NCBI RefSeq assembly: GCF_003400205.1
Contig: NZ_QUQV01000021.1
Span: forward strand, 1-54,152
Length of the DNA stretch: 54,152 bases
From: Bacillus sp. HNG
GTDB taxonomy: Bacteria > Bacillota > Bacilli > Bacillales > Bacillaceae_L
Reading direction: 5' to 3'
Numbering within the stretch: position 1 is the first letter of the stretch; each line of letters starts with the position of its first letter. A model generated the notes under the pieces. The model ran no database searches and was not told where the DNA came from. It was given only the letters and a program-made list of their open reading frames with translations. Below are positions 39,507 through 49,146 of the stretch, piece after piece. The position numbers were made by a program, and so were the translations under genes.

Positions 39507-40809
39507 ATCAATTAAAACAACCATATTAATCATCTTGGTACTTTCAAGCATTGTTCTGACTTGGACTTTGTGGACTTATCAGCCAGAATATAAGGCTATA
39601 GAAGCGGACGATTTAGTTGAGCAAGTAACGGAAAATGTTCAAAAGGAAACATCTTTGATTATTAAACCAAGTAAAATTCTCTATCACATTGAGGGCCAGC
39701 ATTTTGGAACCTTTAGTGAGACAGAACTAAATCGAGTGATGAAAGAAATTGGGACATGGGAAATTCAAGATGTTCAAAACATTACACATGCTGTTCAAGA
39801 AGATGGTTTAGCAGACTTTTTGAGTCAAAGTGGACATGCCGAAATTTTCTTCCCAGATCCATTTCCTTTGCAACTATATAAATCATTTTTAAAAATTAAT
39901 GATAAAGAACATTCGTTGATTTCATTTGATCGATTTGTTATTGATGTCAATTCGGAAAATCGTGAAGAAAGCATCGTGTACTTTGTGTCAACAGGTGACA
40001 ATTTGGTGTATGAGGGCCGGATTAATAGCAGGTTAACGCGAGATTTTAAAAGAAGTTTCTATAATACGGCGACGAGATATCCAGAGCAAATTGAATATTC
40101 ACTTTCAGAGACGAATTCGGTTTATTTGCCAAAGGATGAAACAGCTGTAAATCGCCTTGACTATTTTACTGATACAATCGATATTAAAACCTTTATTGAC
40201 CGTTTATTTACGGATCCTGACCTTGTAAAAGGGGATAGACTCTCTACAGGTGAGGTTCATACGGATGGAACAAGACTTCTTAGGGTCTTTAACAATCAGA
40301 AGTACATTGAATTCATTAATCCAACGAGAATGAGTGGAAATCAATCAGATACGACAGATTTAATTCAGACAAGTATTGATTTTGTTAATGAACATGTTGG
40401 CTGGACAGATGACTACCGCTTTTTTAGCTGGAATAAAGAGAGCCAAACGACAGTGTTTAAATTATATGTTAAAAACATACCTGTCTTTGACCACAGGGGT
40501 CTAGTGGATATCACACAGCAATGGGAGAATAATGAGATTGTGAAGTATGACCATCCGACGGTAAGCCTACAAATTATGTTAAACTCATCCGAAACGACTC
40601 TTCCAAAGGGAGAAAAGGTAATGGAGGTCATTACGGGTATCCAGAATTATAATCCTGAACTGCTTGACAGTGTGACGGTTGCTTATGAGATGACGGAGAA
40701 AGAAAATGATTCCCAGTTTCTTTCACTTCAACCGATTTGGTCATACAGGTATAATGGAGTTTGGAGAAAGGTCGAGGATATAGGAGGGCGTGAAGATGGA
40801 TTGGAGTAA
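39496..40809 (+). CDS. yycH: WalK regulator YycH (WalH)
   Basis: This 437-aa protein has one N-terminal membrane helix (~8-26) and an extracellular domain. It is known to control WalK together with YycI through the transmembrane helices. Sequence identity is low in this family, so the assignment rests on topology, size and position. I use ATG 39496 (MKYESIKTTILI), a few bases after GAGGATGA; ATG 39487 is an alternative. It overlaps the end of walK and also yycI. Confidence 0.93.
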   Translation: MKYESIKTTILIILVLSSIVLTWTLWTYQPEYKAIEADDLVEQVTENVQKETSLIIKPSKILYHIEGQHFGTFSETELNRVMKEIGTWEIQDVQNITHAVQEDGLADFLSQSGHAEIFFPDPFPLQLYKSFLKINDKEHSLISFDRFVIDVNSENREESIVYFVSTGDNLVYEGRINSRLTRDFKRSFYNTATRYPEQIEYSLSETNSVYLPKDETAVNRLDYFTDTIDIKTFIDRLFTDPDLVKGDRLSTGEVHTDGTRLLRVFNNQKYIEFINPTRMSGNQSDTTDLIQTSIDFVNEHVGWTDDYRFFSWNKESQTTVFKLYVKNIPVFDHRGLVDITQQWENNEIVKYDHPTVSLQIMLNSSETTLPKGEKVMEVITGIQNYNPELLDSVTVAYEMTEKENDSQFLSLQPIWSYRYNGVWRKVEDIGGREDGLE

Positions 40810-41596
40810 AACCAAGTCTGTATTTATCATTACCTTCCTGATTCTAAACGTTTTTTTAGGGTATCAGCTTGTTCAAAAAAGGGATAGTAGCCAACTGGAT
40901 GAAATTGCAGAACGTACTATCGATGAAAAACTAGCGGATGAAGGAATTACGTACGAAGCTTTACCGAAGGAACCGAAGGAATTAAGTTATATCAGTGGCA
41001 AGGTACAGATTTTTACAGAGGACGATGTCAAAAAACTTAAAAACCAAGAAGTTAACTTAGAAACCGCTGGGGTGTTAAAGGGTAAATTAAGTGATCCTAT
41101 TAAAATATCGTTAACAGACCAGGTGAAAATACATCAATTTGTGAAGGATCATTTACTAGACGGTGAGAAATACACCGTTTGGAGTGTGGATGAAGAGACA
41201 GGGACGATTGTTTTAGTTCAACAACATAACAATTACAAGATCTTTGGTCAGTCTCTAAATATTAGTGGGGTTATTTACTTATATGTAAATGACGATCATG
41301 AAGTCGTTTCCTATGAGCAAACATTAATTCCTGAGTTTGAAGAGCATAAGTTGGAAGAGTTAATTACCCCAATGGAGACCCTAGAAAACCTTTATAACAA
41401 TGACCATTTAAAATCAGGCAGCCATGTATCTAAAGTGGAATTTGGGTATTACCCACTCGTTCCATATTCTGAATCACAGCTATTAGCACCGACGTGGCAT
41501 GTTGTTATTGATGATGAGACAGAAATTTACGTAAATGCCATTGAAGGACAAATTCTTAATAAAGACGGAGTGAACGATTATGGGGTTGCATTTTAG
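40796..41596 (+). CDS. yycI: WalK regulator YycI (WalI)
   Basis: This 266-aa single-pass membrane protein starts [22 protein letters not shown], aligned with [22 protein letters not shown] of B. subtilis. The extracellular domain is of the YycH/YycI fold and forms a complex with YycH and WalK. The ATG at 40796 is 8 bases after AGGAGGG. The gene overlaps both neighbours, so the operon is tightly coupled. Confidence 0.95.
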   Translation: MDWSKTKSVFIITFLILNVFLGYQLVQKRDSSQLDEIAERTIDEKLADEGITYEALPKEPKELSYISGKVQIFTEDDVKKLKNQEVNLETAGVLKGKLSDPIKISLTDQVKIHQFVKDHLLDGEKYTVWSVDEETGTIVLVQQHNNYKIFGQSLNISGVIYLYVNDDHEVVSYEQTLIPEFEEHKLEELITPMETLENLYNNDHLKSGSHVSKVEFGYYPLVPYSESQLLAPTWHVVIDDETEIYVNAIEGQILNKDGVNDYGVAF

Positions 41597-42374
41597 TGTG
41601 CTTGCAAGTGGGAGTACAGGAAATGCGTTCTATGTTGGGACAGACAAGCATTCCTTGCTTGTAGATGCAGGGTTAAGTGGGAAACAACTAGAACTTTTAT
41701 TTAAAGAAATCAACAAAGAAATTAAGCATCTTTCAGGGATACTTGTGACACATGAGCATAGTGACCATATAAAAGGGCTTGGTGTACTCGCAAGAAAGTA
41801 CAAGCTACCCATCTATGCAAATGAAAAGACATGGAAGGCAATGGAGCACAATATTGGAGAAATCCCGTCTGAGCAGAAGTTCATTTTTCAAATGGGGACG
41901 GTAAAGACATTTGGAAATATGGATGTTGAATCATTCGGTGTTTCTCATGATGCGGCCGAGCCGATGTTTTATGTATTCCATCATGAGGGGAAAAAGGTTG
42001 TTGTCATTACGGATACAGGCTATGTCAGTGATAGAATGAAGGGTACGATTGAAAATGCCGATGCCTATGTGTTTGAAAGTAACCATGATGTGTCGATGCT
42101 TCAAATGGGCCATTATCCATGGAGCATCAAGCGCCGTATTTTAAGTGATGTTGGGCACGTTTCAAATGAGGATGCGGCACTCGCGATGTCAGATGTGATC
42201 GGAGACCGCACGAAACGAATCTATCTGGCGCATTTAAGTAAGGATAATAATTTAAAAGAATTAGCACGCATGTCTGTTAAGCAAACCCTGGAAAGCAAGG
42301 GGTATGTGGTTGGAGAACAATTTGATTTGTATGATACCGACCCGAAAGTTCCGACGAAGCTTGCTTACGTGTAA
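41580..42374 (+). CDS. walJ: MBL-fold hydrolase WalJ (YycJ)
   Basis: This 264-aa metallo-beta-lactamase-fold protein has a metal site in [11 protein letters not shown] and further ligands near ITDTGYVS and LAHLSKDNN. YycJ is a 5'-3' exonuclease-type family member linked to DNA mismatch repair and to coordination of division with wall status. It starts at ATG 41580 within yycI (17-base overlap) and ends the wal operon at a terminator. Confidence 0.95.
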   Translation: MGLHFSVLASGSTGNAFYVGTDKHSLLVDAGLSGKQLELLFKEINKEIKHLSGILVTHEHSDHIKGLGVLARKYKLPIYANEKTWKAMEHNIGEIPSEQKFIFQMGTVKTFGNMDVESFGVSHDAAEPMFYVFHHEGKKVVVITDTGYVSDRMKGTIENADAYVFESNHDVSMLQMGHYPWSIKRRILSDVGHVSNEDAALAMSDVIGDRTKRIYLAHLSKDNNLKELARMSVKQTLESKGYVVGEQFDLYDTDPKVPTKLAYV

Positions 42375-42416
42375 CGAAAATAGCCCACGGAATTATGCTA
42401 GGGGGCATTGTCATAG

Positions 42417-42453
42417 AAGCTCATTTGATTTTGATCAGATGGGCTTTTTGTTT
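42417..42453 (+). terminator. wal operon terminator
   Basis: AAGCTCATTTGAT, TTTG, ATCAGATGGGCTT pairs over 13 positions (two G-U), then TTTGTTTT. In B. subtilis the HtrA gene follows directly; here five genes lie between. Confidence 0.85.
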
Positions 42454-42518
42454 TGGAAAACACTTGCCGTACCCATAATTTTCTAGTAACTTGAAACTAG
42501 GATGAAAGTGGGGATGGT

Positions 42519-43601
42519 ATGAAAGCTTTTGTTTTGCGGACAGCGGGTTTCATGGTGCTTTGGACGTCTTTTTTTATCTATGAAAAGTCAGTTCCATCCG
42601 CGTATTCAATTATGATTTGTGCGGCAGTCCTGACATTCTATTTTTTTCTAAAGATTTCACCTAATCCGGTTTATTTATATGGGGGAATAACCGGACTTCT
42701 ATTGGTGCTTGGTGTTGTTGAAGAAGGAAACTCATTTACTTACTTATTATTGATGTATATTGTCATGTTAGCAGCGAATCAGTTAGAAAGTAAAACATTT
42801 AAATGGTTCGGAACTATAACGGTAGCAGCTTTATTGAGCTTGTTTTTTATAATGGAAATGGACATAACTGTGTATGTTTCGATTCTCTTATTCTATCTTG
42901 TTGTACTACAGGTTAATGAACTTTGGACTAAGCGGGAAGAACAGCGCAGCCTATATGAAGAATTGCTTGGGGAATATCGAAAGGTAAAAAGGGTTGCTCT
43001 TGTTACAGAGGAGGAAGCTCGCTATCAGGAAAGGACCAAGATAGCTAGGGACATTCATGATTCGGTTGGGCATAAGCTTACAGCGCTACTGATGCAGGTA
43101 GAGATTCTTTCTATCCAACAAGGTCCTGAACATTACAACGAATTAAAGGAATTGGCGAAAGAGAGCTTAGAAGAAACTCGATTTGCGGTCCGAACCTTAA
43201 AAGACAGGGAGCATGAAGGAATTGCAACGATTTTACAGCTGATTAAAAAGCTAGAGGCAGAAAGCCATATCATGGTTCAGTTTACAACTAAGCAAGGCAT
43301 TCTCTCAGAGCGACTTACCAATGAACAAAGTGTCGTGCTCTATCGTGTAATTCAGGAAGGACTAACAAATGCCATGCGACACGCTCACTCGCGTGAAATT
43401 CAGGTAGTACTAGGAAAGACAGCAGACGGAAATATGGAGTTTGTCATTAAAAACCGAATTCATAAGAAGGATCCATATCAAGAGGGGTTTGGGCTTTTAA
43501 ATATGCGAAAACGTGTTGAGGAATTAGATGGGACACTAGCAGTCTATCAAACGGATGAACAGTTTGTGATCAAGGGAATGATTCCGTTAGAGAAACTGTA
43601 A
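42519..43601 (+). CDS. NarL-type sensor histidine kinase (LnrJ-like)
   Basis: This 360-aa kinase has about five or six short membrane helices in residues 1-135 and almost no extracellular domain. A coiled region follows, then HisKA_3 with the phospho-His in RDIHDSVGHKL (~180), and an HATPase with VIQEGLTNAMRHAHS and EGFGLLNMRKRVEEL. This intramembrane-sensing layout is typical of kinases that detect membrane-active antibiotics. It is paired with the next gene. Similarity to LnrJ (YfiJ) is inferred from domain type and gene order; other DesK/LiaS-like kinases are possible. Confidence 0.88.
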   Translation: MKAFVLRTAGFMVLWTSFFIYEKSVPSAYSIMICAAVLTFYFFLKISPNPVYLYGGITGLLLVLGVVEEGNSFTYLLLMYIVMLAANQLESKTFKWFGTITVAALLSLFFIMEMDITVYVSILLFYLVVLQVNELWTKREEQRSLYEELLGEYRKVKRVALVTEEEARYQERTKIARDIHDSVGHKLTALLMQVEILSIQQGPEHYNELKELAKESLEETRFAVRTLKDREHEGIATILQLIKKLEAESHIMVQFTTKQGILSERLTNEQSVVLYRVIQEGLTNAMRHAHSREIQVVLGKTADGNMEFVIKNRIHKKDPYQEGFGLLNMRKRVEELDGTLAVYQTDEQFVIKGMIPLEKL

Positions 43602-43617
43602 AGGCGGGGAAACGAAC

Positions 43618-44247
43618 ATGTGGAATGTGTTAATTGTAGAGGACCAATCGATTGTGAGACAAGGCTTGAGGTTGATGCTACAACAGGACGAGCAAATACG
43701 GGTAGTAGCAGAAGCAGAAAACGGAGAAGAGGCCATCAAAAAGATGGAGGCGCATGTTATCGATGTTGTACTAATGGATATCCGCATGCCGGTTATGAAT
43801 GGCCTCGAAGCGACGAGAAAGATTAAGGAGCGCTGGCCAAATGTGAAGATTTTAATCCTCACGACCTTTAATGATGATGAATATGCAATCCAAGCATTAA
43901 AATATGGTGCCAATGCATTTCTATTAAAAACATCAGATCAAAAAGCATTGATACATGCCGTTCATAGCTGTTTTCAAGGCGGGCTGCCGATTCATGAGGA
44001 GGTTGTGGCAAAGGTGATGCCGCGATTATTACATAAAGTGGAGAAAAAGCTTGAATTGCCTTTGTCTGCAAGGGAGTTGGATATTACTAGATTAGTAGGT
44101 GAAGGAAAGACCAATAAAGAAATTGCAGATGAATTATTTTTATCGATTGGTACGGTAAAAAACCATATTACACAAATCTTGCATAAGCTAGAGCTTCGGG
44201 ACCGTACGCAGTTAGCGATTTTTGCTGTAAAAAATGATATTACATAA
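43618..44247 (+). CDS. NarL-type response regulator (LnrK-like)
   Basis: This 209-aa regulator has a receiver with DQSIVRQGL, phosphoacceptor in VVLMDIRMP (~54), T/K in TTFNDD and LLKTSD, and a C-terminal LuxR-type helix-turn-helix (LSARELDITRLVGEGKTNKE, then LFLSIGTVKNH). The ATG follows AGGCGGGGAAACGAAC. It is 16 bases after the kinase. Two terminators in tandem follow, so it is probably made separately from the ABC genes that it presumably activates. Confidence 0.93.
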   Translation: MWNVLIVEDQSIVRQGLRLMLQQDEQIRVVAEAENGEEAIKKMEAHVIDVVLMDIRMPVMNGLEATRKIKERWPNVKILILTTFNDDEYAIQALKYGANAFLLKTSDQKALIHAVHSCFQGGLPIHEEVVAKVMPRLLHKVEKKLELPLSARELDITRLVGEGKTNKEIADELFLSIGTVKNHITQILHKLELRDRTQLAIFAVKNDIT

Positions 44248-44267
44248 GGTTTAAGGGATGTCCAAAC

Positions 44268-44287
44268 AAAAGGGTCAGCCCTTTTTT
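44268..44287 (+). terminator. Terminator after the response regulator, first of two
   Basis: AAAGGG, TCAG, CCCTTT then TTT. Confidence 0.7.
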
Positions 44288-44292
44288 AATGG

Positions 44293-44318
44293 AAACATGA
44301 CTAAAGTCATGTTTTTTA
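44293..44318 (+). terminator. Terminator after the response regulator, second of two
   Basis: AACATGACT, AA, AGTCATGTT then TTTTA, six bases after the first hairpin. Confidence 0.8.
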
Positions 44319-44394
44319 CATAAACAAGTGACCGGAGATAGTGCTGTCTAGAGAAAGTAAAGTCTATGATGGAAGTATAAAGGAGGATGACGTG

Positions 44395-45327
44395 ATGTTA
44401 GAAATTATTGATTTATCGAAGAAATATAAACAAAAGTTTGCGGCACAAGGGATCAATATGTTTTTGGAAAAAGGAGAGATTGTTGGGTTACTAGGTCCGA
44501 ATGGAGCGGGAAAATCGACGACCATTTCGATGTTGTCATCATTGGTTGTTCCGACTTCCGGGGATGTACGGTTAATGAACGAAAGCACGATTAAGCATCC
44601 ACAGAATATCCGAAAAATTCTAGGTGTGGTTCCACAGGAAATTGCCCTATATACGGATTTATCAGCTGAAGAAAATTTACGTTTTTTTGGAGAGATCTAT
44701 CGATTAAAGGGTGCCGAATTGAAGCAGCGAATTGAAGAGGTATTGGAGCAAATTGGTTTAACTGACCGAAGAAAGGATCTCGTGAAAACTTTTTCGGGTG
44801 GTATGAAAAGAAGGCTGAATATTGGAGTGGCATTGCTGCATAATCCAGAAATCATCATTATGGATGAGCCAACGGTTGGAATTGACCCACAATCTCGTAA
44901 CTATATTTTAGAAACGGTTAAGCGTCTGAACAAAGAACGGGGGATGACTGTTTTATATACAAGTCATTACATGGAGGAAGTTGAGTTCTTATGTGACCGG
45001 ATTTATATTATGGATAAAGGACATATTATTGCATCTGGTACGAAGGAAGAGTTAAAGAATATTTTATCCTCTGAAAATACGATTTCTATCAAAGTAGAAC
45101 GAGCAAATAAGGAATTTATTCAGTTGCTTGAAGCAGATTCGACCGTTCGTCAAGTAAAGGTGCAGGATCGTGATGTTACGGTTATTGTTCCAAAGGAGTA
45201 TAATCTGTTCCAAAAAATCTCCCAATTTGCTGAAGAAACAGGGACAGCATTAATTTCAGTTGAAGTAAAAGCACCGACACTTGAGGATGTCTTTCTTCAT
45301 CTGACAGGTAGAGCACTAAGAGACTAG
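44395..45327 (+). CDS. ABC transporter ATPase (LnrL-like)
   Basis: This 310-aa ATP-binding subunit is of the DrrA/CcmA class. The Walker A is GLLGPNGAGKSTT (~38-50), the Q-loop is VVPQEIAL, the signature is FSGGMKRRLNIG, the Walker B is IIMDEPTVGIDPQ and the H-loop is YTSHYMEE. A C-terminal extension with LEDVFLHLTGR is typical of drug exporters. ATG 44395 follows AAAGGAGGATGACGTG. It forms an exporter with the next two permeases. The substrate is inferred only from the lnr-like layout. Confidence 0.94.
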   Translation: MLEIIDLSKKYKQKFAAQGINMFLEKGEIVGLLGPNGAGKSTTISMLSSLVVPTSGDVRLMNESTIKHPQNIRKILGVVPQEIALYTDLSAEENLRFFGEIYRLKGAELKQRIEEVLEQIGLTDRRKDLVKTFSGGMKRRLNIGVALLHNPEIIIMDEPTVGIDPQSRNYILETVKRLNKERGMTVLYTSHYMEEVEFLCDRIYIMDKGHIIASGTKEELKNILSSENTISIKVERANKEFIQLLEADSTVRQVKVQDRDVTVIVPKEYNLFQKISQFAEETGTALISVEVKAPTLEDVFLHLTGRALRD

Positions 45328-45338
45328 GGGGTGAAGCA

Positions 45339-46598
45339 ATGATTATTCCATTTATAAAAAAAGATTTATTAGTGTTGATACGGAATCCACAGGAACTACT
45401 CGTTTTAGTTCTAATGCCTCTCATCCTTATTGCCATTCTGGGCTTTGCTTTAGGTGGGGTGATGGCAGGTGACACAACTTCCATTTCAGCTAAGGTTGCT
45501 TTCATTGATAATAGTGATGAACAAAAGGACATAGATGCTTTTGTCCAAAAGGTAAAGGCAGAGGGATTGCCACAAGAGGCAGAAACTGCATTAATCCAGG
45601 GAGCGGACCAACTACGTCCTATTCAGATTTTGCTAGATGAAGTGTTTGGGAGTAAGGAATTAAAAGAAATTGTAGAGCTTGAGCAAGTGAAGCCCGAACA
45701 ATTGAATGAACTTAAAAAAGATGACCAATATTCTGCTATCATAGAGATACCTGAAAATTATACATTTGATGTACTTTCCTCAGCATTACTTGATGAGCCT
45801 TATACAGCGACGATCAGACTCTATAAAAATGAAGGAAAAGAGATTTCTCCAAAAGTAGTGGAGGATGTACTAGTGAATTTTCAAAAGCAAATGACTTCTA
45901 TGACTGTCATTGGAAAAGCGGGAATCCAGTTAGAAGCAGTTGGGAGTGCAAAGTTAGGAGAAATTGACACTGTAACAAAACGAGAACCAATTAATTCCCT
46001 GCAATATTATTCCGTCGGTATGAGCGTTATGTTTATTATGTTTATTGCGTCTCACCTAGGTTCATTTGCGTACCGTGAAAAGCAATTACAGGTGTATAAT
46101 CGAATTATTTTATCGAATACATCCAGATGGTCGTATTTGGGTGGTATTTTTTTCTCGGTTATGGTTATTTCGATTGTTCAGCAAGCCATTTTATATGGCG
46201 TTACTTCTCTTGTATTTGATGTGGTTTGGAATGATCTTCTTGGATTTTTCCTAGTTAATTTGTCACTATGCTTTGCGATTGGAGGAGTAGGGGCATTGTT
46301 AACCGCATTAAATTTCCGAATTGATTCAGAAGGTGTGTCAAACTTTTTTGGAAATGTGATGGTTGCGATTTTATCTTTTTTAGGTGGTAGTTTTACACCG
46401 ATTGGTGAAACTTCTTCGGTAATTGGGGTATTGGGCAATTTCACGCCAAATGGTGCAGGGATGACTGCATTATTGCAATTGCTGCAAGGTGTAGAGCTTT
46501 CAGAGATTGATCATCATATCATATATTTGCTTGGCTTTGGTTTGGTGATGCTAACAGCGGCTGTATTTAGCTTTCCGAGAAGAGGTGATGCTATATGA
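45339..46598 (+). CDS. ABC-2 type permease (LnrM-like)
   Basis: This 419-aa membrane subunit has one N-terminal helix (~20-42), a large extracytoplasmic domain (~45-225) and five C-terminal helices. It is the classical ABC-2 layout, as in linearmycin exporters and YhgE-like proteins. The ATG follows AGGGGGTGAAGC, 11 bases after the ATPase gene. It overlaps the next permease by 4 bases. The two permeases probably make a heterodimer. Confidence 0.9.
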   Translation: MIIPFIKKDLLVLIRNPQELLVLVLMPLILIAILGFALGGVMAGDTTSISAKVAFIDNSDEQKDIDAFVQKVKAEGLPQEAETALIQGADQLRPIQILLDEVFGSKELKEIVELEQVKPEQLNELKKDDQYSAIIEIPENYTFDVLSSALLDEPYTATIRLYKNEGKEISPKVVEDVLVNFQKQMTSMTVIGKAGIQLEAVGSAKLGEIDTVTKREPINSLQYYSVGMSVMFIMFIASHLGSFAYREKQLQVYNRIILSNTSRWSYLGGIFFSVMVISIVQQAILYGVTSLVFDVVWNDLLGFFLVNLSLCFAIGGVGALLTALNFRIDSEGVSNFFGNVMVAILSFLGGSFTPIGETSSVIGVLGNFTPNGAGMTALLQLLQGVELSEIDHHIIYLLGFGLVMLTAAVFSFPRRGDAI

Positions 46599-47707
46599 TG
46601 AGTATTTTACAGGCAAAATTTAAATTGTTTTTAAGAAAGCCAATGCTTATGATTGGCATGACCGTGATGAGTATTGTCTTTGCTTTATTATTAGGTGCTG
46701 CAAATTATACAACTATCAATATACCCGTATATACGGAGATTGAAAATATAGAAGAAACGGCACTATGGAAGGATTTAACCCAGTCGCAAAGTTTTGAGTT
46801 TATGCCAGTTACGGAAGATAAAGCCAAGAAAATGGTCAGTGAAGGTGATGCTGAGGCTGCGGTGAAGTTGGAGGAGGACTCCTACAAGATTGTCGTAGTG
46901 ACAGAAACGTCTAATCTTCATTTGTTAGAAAGCTATCTTCAAACCTTTTATGGGGATCTTTTGCTGGAAGATAAAATTAAAGAAGCAACGGCAACAAGTA
47001 GCTATATCGATCCTGATGCCATTTTAGAGGAATTAAAAGAAAAGGAAAAGAACCCGTTATTTAAGATTCAGGCTGCTTCTTTCCGTGGTGATGATGCCGT
47101 GATTATTGATAACCAGCTACAGACGATTTTTGGATTTACTTTATTCTTTGTCATTTACACCATCTCCTATAATGTCCACAACATTTTACAGGAGAGAACG
47201 TGGGGAGTTTGGGACCGCATGATTTTATCCCCATTAAAAAAATGGGAGATGTACGCAGGTAATTTAGTGTATAGCTTCCTCATGGGATACGTTCAGGTTG
47301 CTATTATCTTTTTCGTGTTCCGCTATGGTGTTGGGGTAGACTTTTACGGGGGATTTGGAAAAATATTAATTGTTTTAGTCCCATATGTCTTTTCAATTGT
47401 CGCCTTAGCTCTGTTTTTAGTTAGTGTTGTAAAAAGTACGCAGCAATTCAATGCCATTATTTCACTTGTATCGGTCTCTTTATCGATGCTTGGCGGGGCT
47501 TATTGGCCATTGGAAATTGTTAGCTCAGACTTTTTATTGAAGGTATCAAACTTTGTGCCAATTAAACATGCGATGGAAGGCTTAAAAGCTGCTACCATTT
47601 ATGGAGCACCAATGAGTGAAATACTCTATCCAATCAGCATTCTGATATTAATGGGTGTGGTGCTAATCGGAATTGGAATTAATGTGATGGAACGAAAAAA
47701 TGCATAA
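46595..47707 (+). CDS. ABC-2 type permease (LnrN-like)
   Basis: This 370-aa second membrane subunit has the same topology as the preceding one: one helix, an extracytoplasmic domain (~45-175) and about five helices to the end. It starts at ATG 46595 (a second ATG follows) behind AGAGGTGATG and within the stop of the upstream gene. It is followed by a strong terminator, ending the exporter operon. Confidence 0.9.
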   Translation: MMSILQAKFKLFLRKPMLMIGMTVMSIVFALLLGAANYTTINIPVYTEIENIEETALWKDLTQSQSFEFMPVTEDKAKKMVSEGDAEAAVKLEEDSYKIVVVTETSNLHLLESYLQTFYGDLLLEDKIKEATATSSYIDPDAILEELKEKEKNPLFKIQAASFRGDDAVIIDNQLQTIFGFTLFFVIYTISYNVHNILQERTWGVWDRMILSPLKKWEMYAGNLVYSFLMGYVQVAIIFFVFRYGVGVDFYGGFGKILIVLVPYVFSIVALALFLVSVVKSTQQFNAIISLVSVSLSMLGGAYWPLEIVSSDFLLKVSNFVPIKHAMEGLKAATIYGAPMSEILYPISILILMGVVLIGIGINVMERKNA

Positions 47708-47718
47708 TCTATGTATGG

Positions 47719-47750
47719 AAAAGGCAGGGGCGATCGGCTCCTGCCTTTTA
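47719..47750 (+). terminator. ABC exporter operon terminator
   Basis: AAAAGGCAGG ... CCTGCCTTTT with a GC-rich inner pairing (GGC/GCT) is followed by ATTC. The T-run is mostly within the 3' arm. Confidence 0.82.
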
Positions 47751-47833
47751 TTCGTTTAGGGTTGGGTCATGATTTACATAAAATATGGGTAAAATTGAAT
47801 ATAAAAAGAACTTTGATAAGGAGAAATGGCGGT

Positions 47834-49066
47834 ATGGGGTATTATGATCAGGATTATGTAAATCAGAGATCAAAACGAAGAAGTTGCGGTGGTTGGTTTT
47901 TTTCAGCATTAATTGGCGCCATCATTGGTGCGTTGCTTATTATTGTTTTATTACCGACGTTATCCAAGTATCATTTACTTCCTTACGAGGAGAATGGAGC
48001 TCCCGAAGAGGTAAATGGACTAGATGATGTGGAGAAAAAAGCACCGACAGCAGGAGAGAGTGTCCAGCAGACAATTAATGTTAGCGTGACGTCTGAAATC
48101 ACCAATGCTGTGAATCGGGTAAATGAAGCAGTTGTGGGCATTGTTAATCTTCAACAAACCAATTTTTGGGCGGAGGAGGCTACTGCAGCAGGAACAGGCT
48201 CAGGAGTTGTATATAAAAAGGGAAATGGCAAAGCATTTGTTGTTACAAATCACCATGTCATTGAAGGAGCTTCAGATATAGAAGTTAGTTTAAGTGATGG
48301 CTCAAGGGTGAAGGGAAGATTACTGGGTAGTGACATTTGGACGGATTTGGCGGTAGTTGAAATTGACGCGAGCCATGTAGAAAAGGTTGCTCAATTTGGG
48401 AACTCCGATACTATTAATCTGGGGGAGCCAGTCATTGCTATTGGAAACCCATTAGGACTTGAATTTTCCGGGTCTGTTACTCAAGGCATTATTTCTGGTT
48501 TAAATCGGACGATTCCGGTTGATATTAATCAGGATGGAGTGCCTGATTGGAATGCTGATGTCATGCAAACCGATGCTGCAATTAATCCAGGTAATAGTGG
48601 AGGCGCGCTTGTGAACATTAAGGGCGAAGTCATCGGCATTAATTCGATGAAAATTGCACAGGAAGCGGTTGAAGGAATTGGTCTATCGATTCCTATTACA
48701 AGTGCAAAGCCCATTATTGAGGATCTTGAACTATATGGAGAGGTGAAACGACCATTTATGGGAGTGGGACAGCTTAGGTCACTAAGTGAGATTTCCTCCT
48801 ACCATCGTGCACAAACCTTACATCTACCGAATGAGGTAACGGAAGGAGTAGCTGTTTTAGAAGTATTACGAAACACACCGGCATCTCAAGGGGGATTACG
48901 CGAGCTAGATGTTATTGTAGAACTAGATGGTGAAATAATTACATCAGTGGTAGAACTAAGAAAGCATTTATATAAAAAATCAGTAGGAGACAAAATGGAG
49001 GTCACCTTCTACAGAGCGGGTGAAAAGAAAAAGGCGACCATCCAATTGGCAAGAGAATCGATGTAG
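47834..49066 (+). CDS. HtrA-family serine protease (YycK/HtrC)
   Basis: This 410-aa DegP/HtrA-type protease is anchored by one N-terminal helix (~22-45) with the catalytic part outside. The triad is visible: His in TNHHVIEG, Asp in WTDLAVVEID and Ser in NPGNSGGAL. One PDZ domain occupies the last ~100 residues. It handles misfolded or exported proteins at the envelope. The ATG at 47834 (MGYYDQDYVN) follows AAGGAG; the frame opens further upstream over the preceding terminator, which argues against it. In B. subtilis this gene closes the wal region. Confidence 0.94.
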   Translation: MGYYDQDYVNQRSKRRSCGGWFFSALIGAIIGALLIIVLLPTLSKYHLLPYEENGAPEEVNGLDDVEKKAPTAGESVQQTINVSVTSEITNAVNRVNEAVVGIVNLQQTNFWAEEATAAGTGSGVVYKKGNGKAFVVTNHHVIEGASDIEVSLSDGSRVKGRLLGSDIWTDLAVVEIDASHVEKVAQFGNSDTINLGEPVIAIGNPLGLEFSGSVTQGIISGLNRTIPVDINQDGVPDWNADVMQTDAAINPGNSGGALVNIKGEVIGINSMKIAQEAVEGIGLSIPITSAKPIIEDLELYGEVKRPFMGVGQLRSLSEISSYHRAQTLHLPNEVTEGVAVLEVLRNTPASQGGLRELDVIVELDGEIITSVVELRKHLYKKSVGDKMEVTFYRAGEKKKATIQLARESM

Positions 49067-49073
49067 GTATCAC

Positions 49074-49107
49074 AAACAGGGGAGTAAGGATTCTCCCTGT
49101 TTTTTTG
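49074..49107 (+). terminator. htrA-type gene terminator
   Basis: AAACAGGGGAG ... CTCCCTGTTT then TTTTG, 8 bases after the stop. Confidence 0.9.
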
Positions 49108-49146
49108 TGAACAAAATAATATGCTAAAATGGGTAAGATAAGAACA

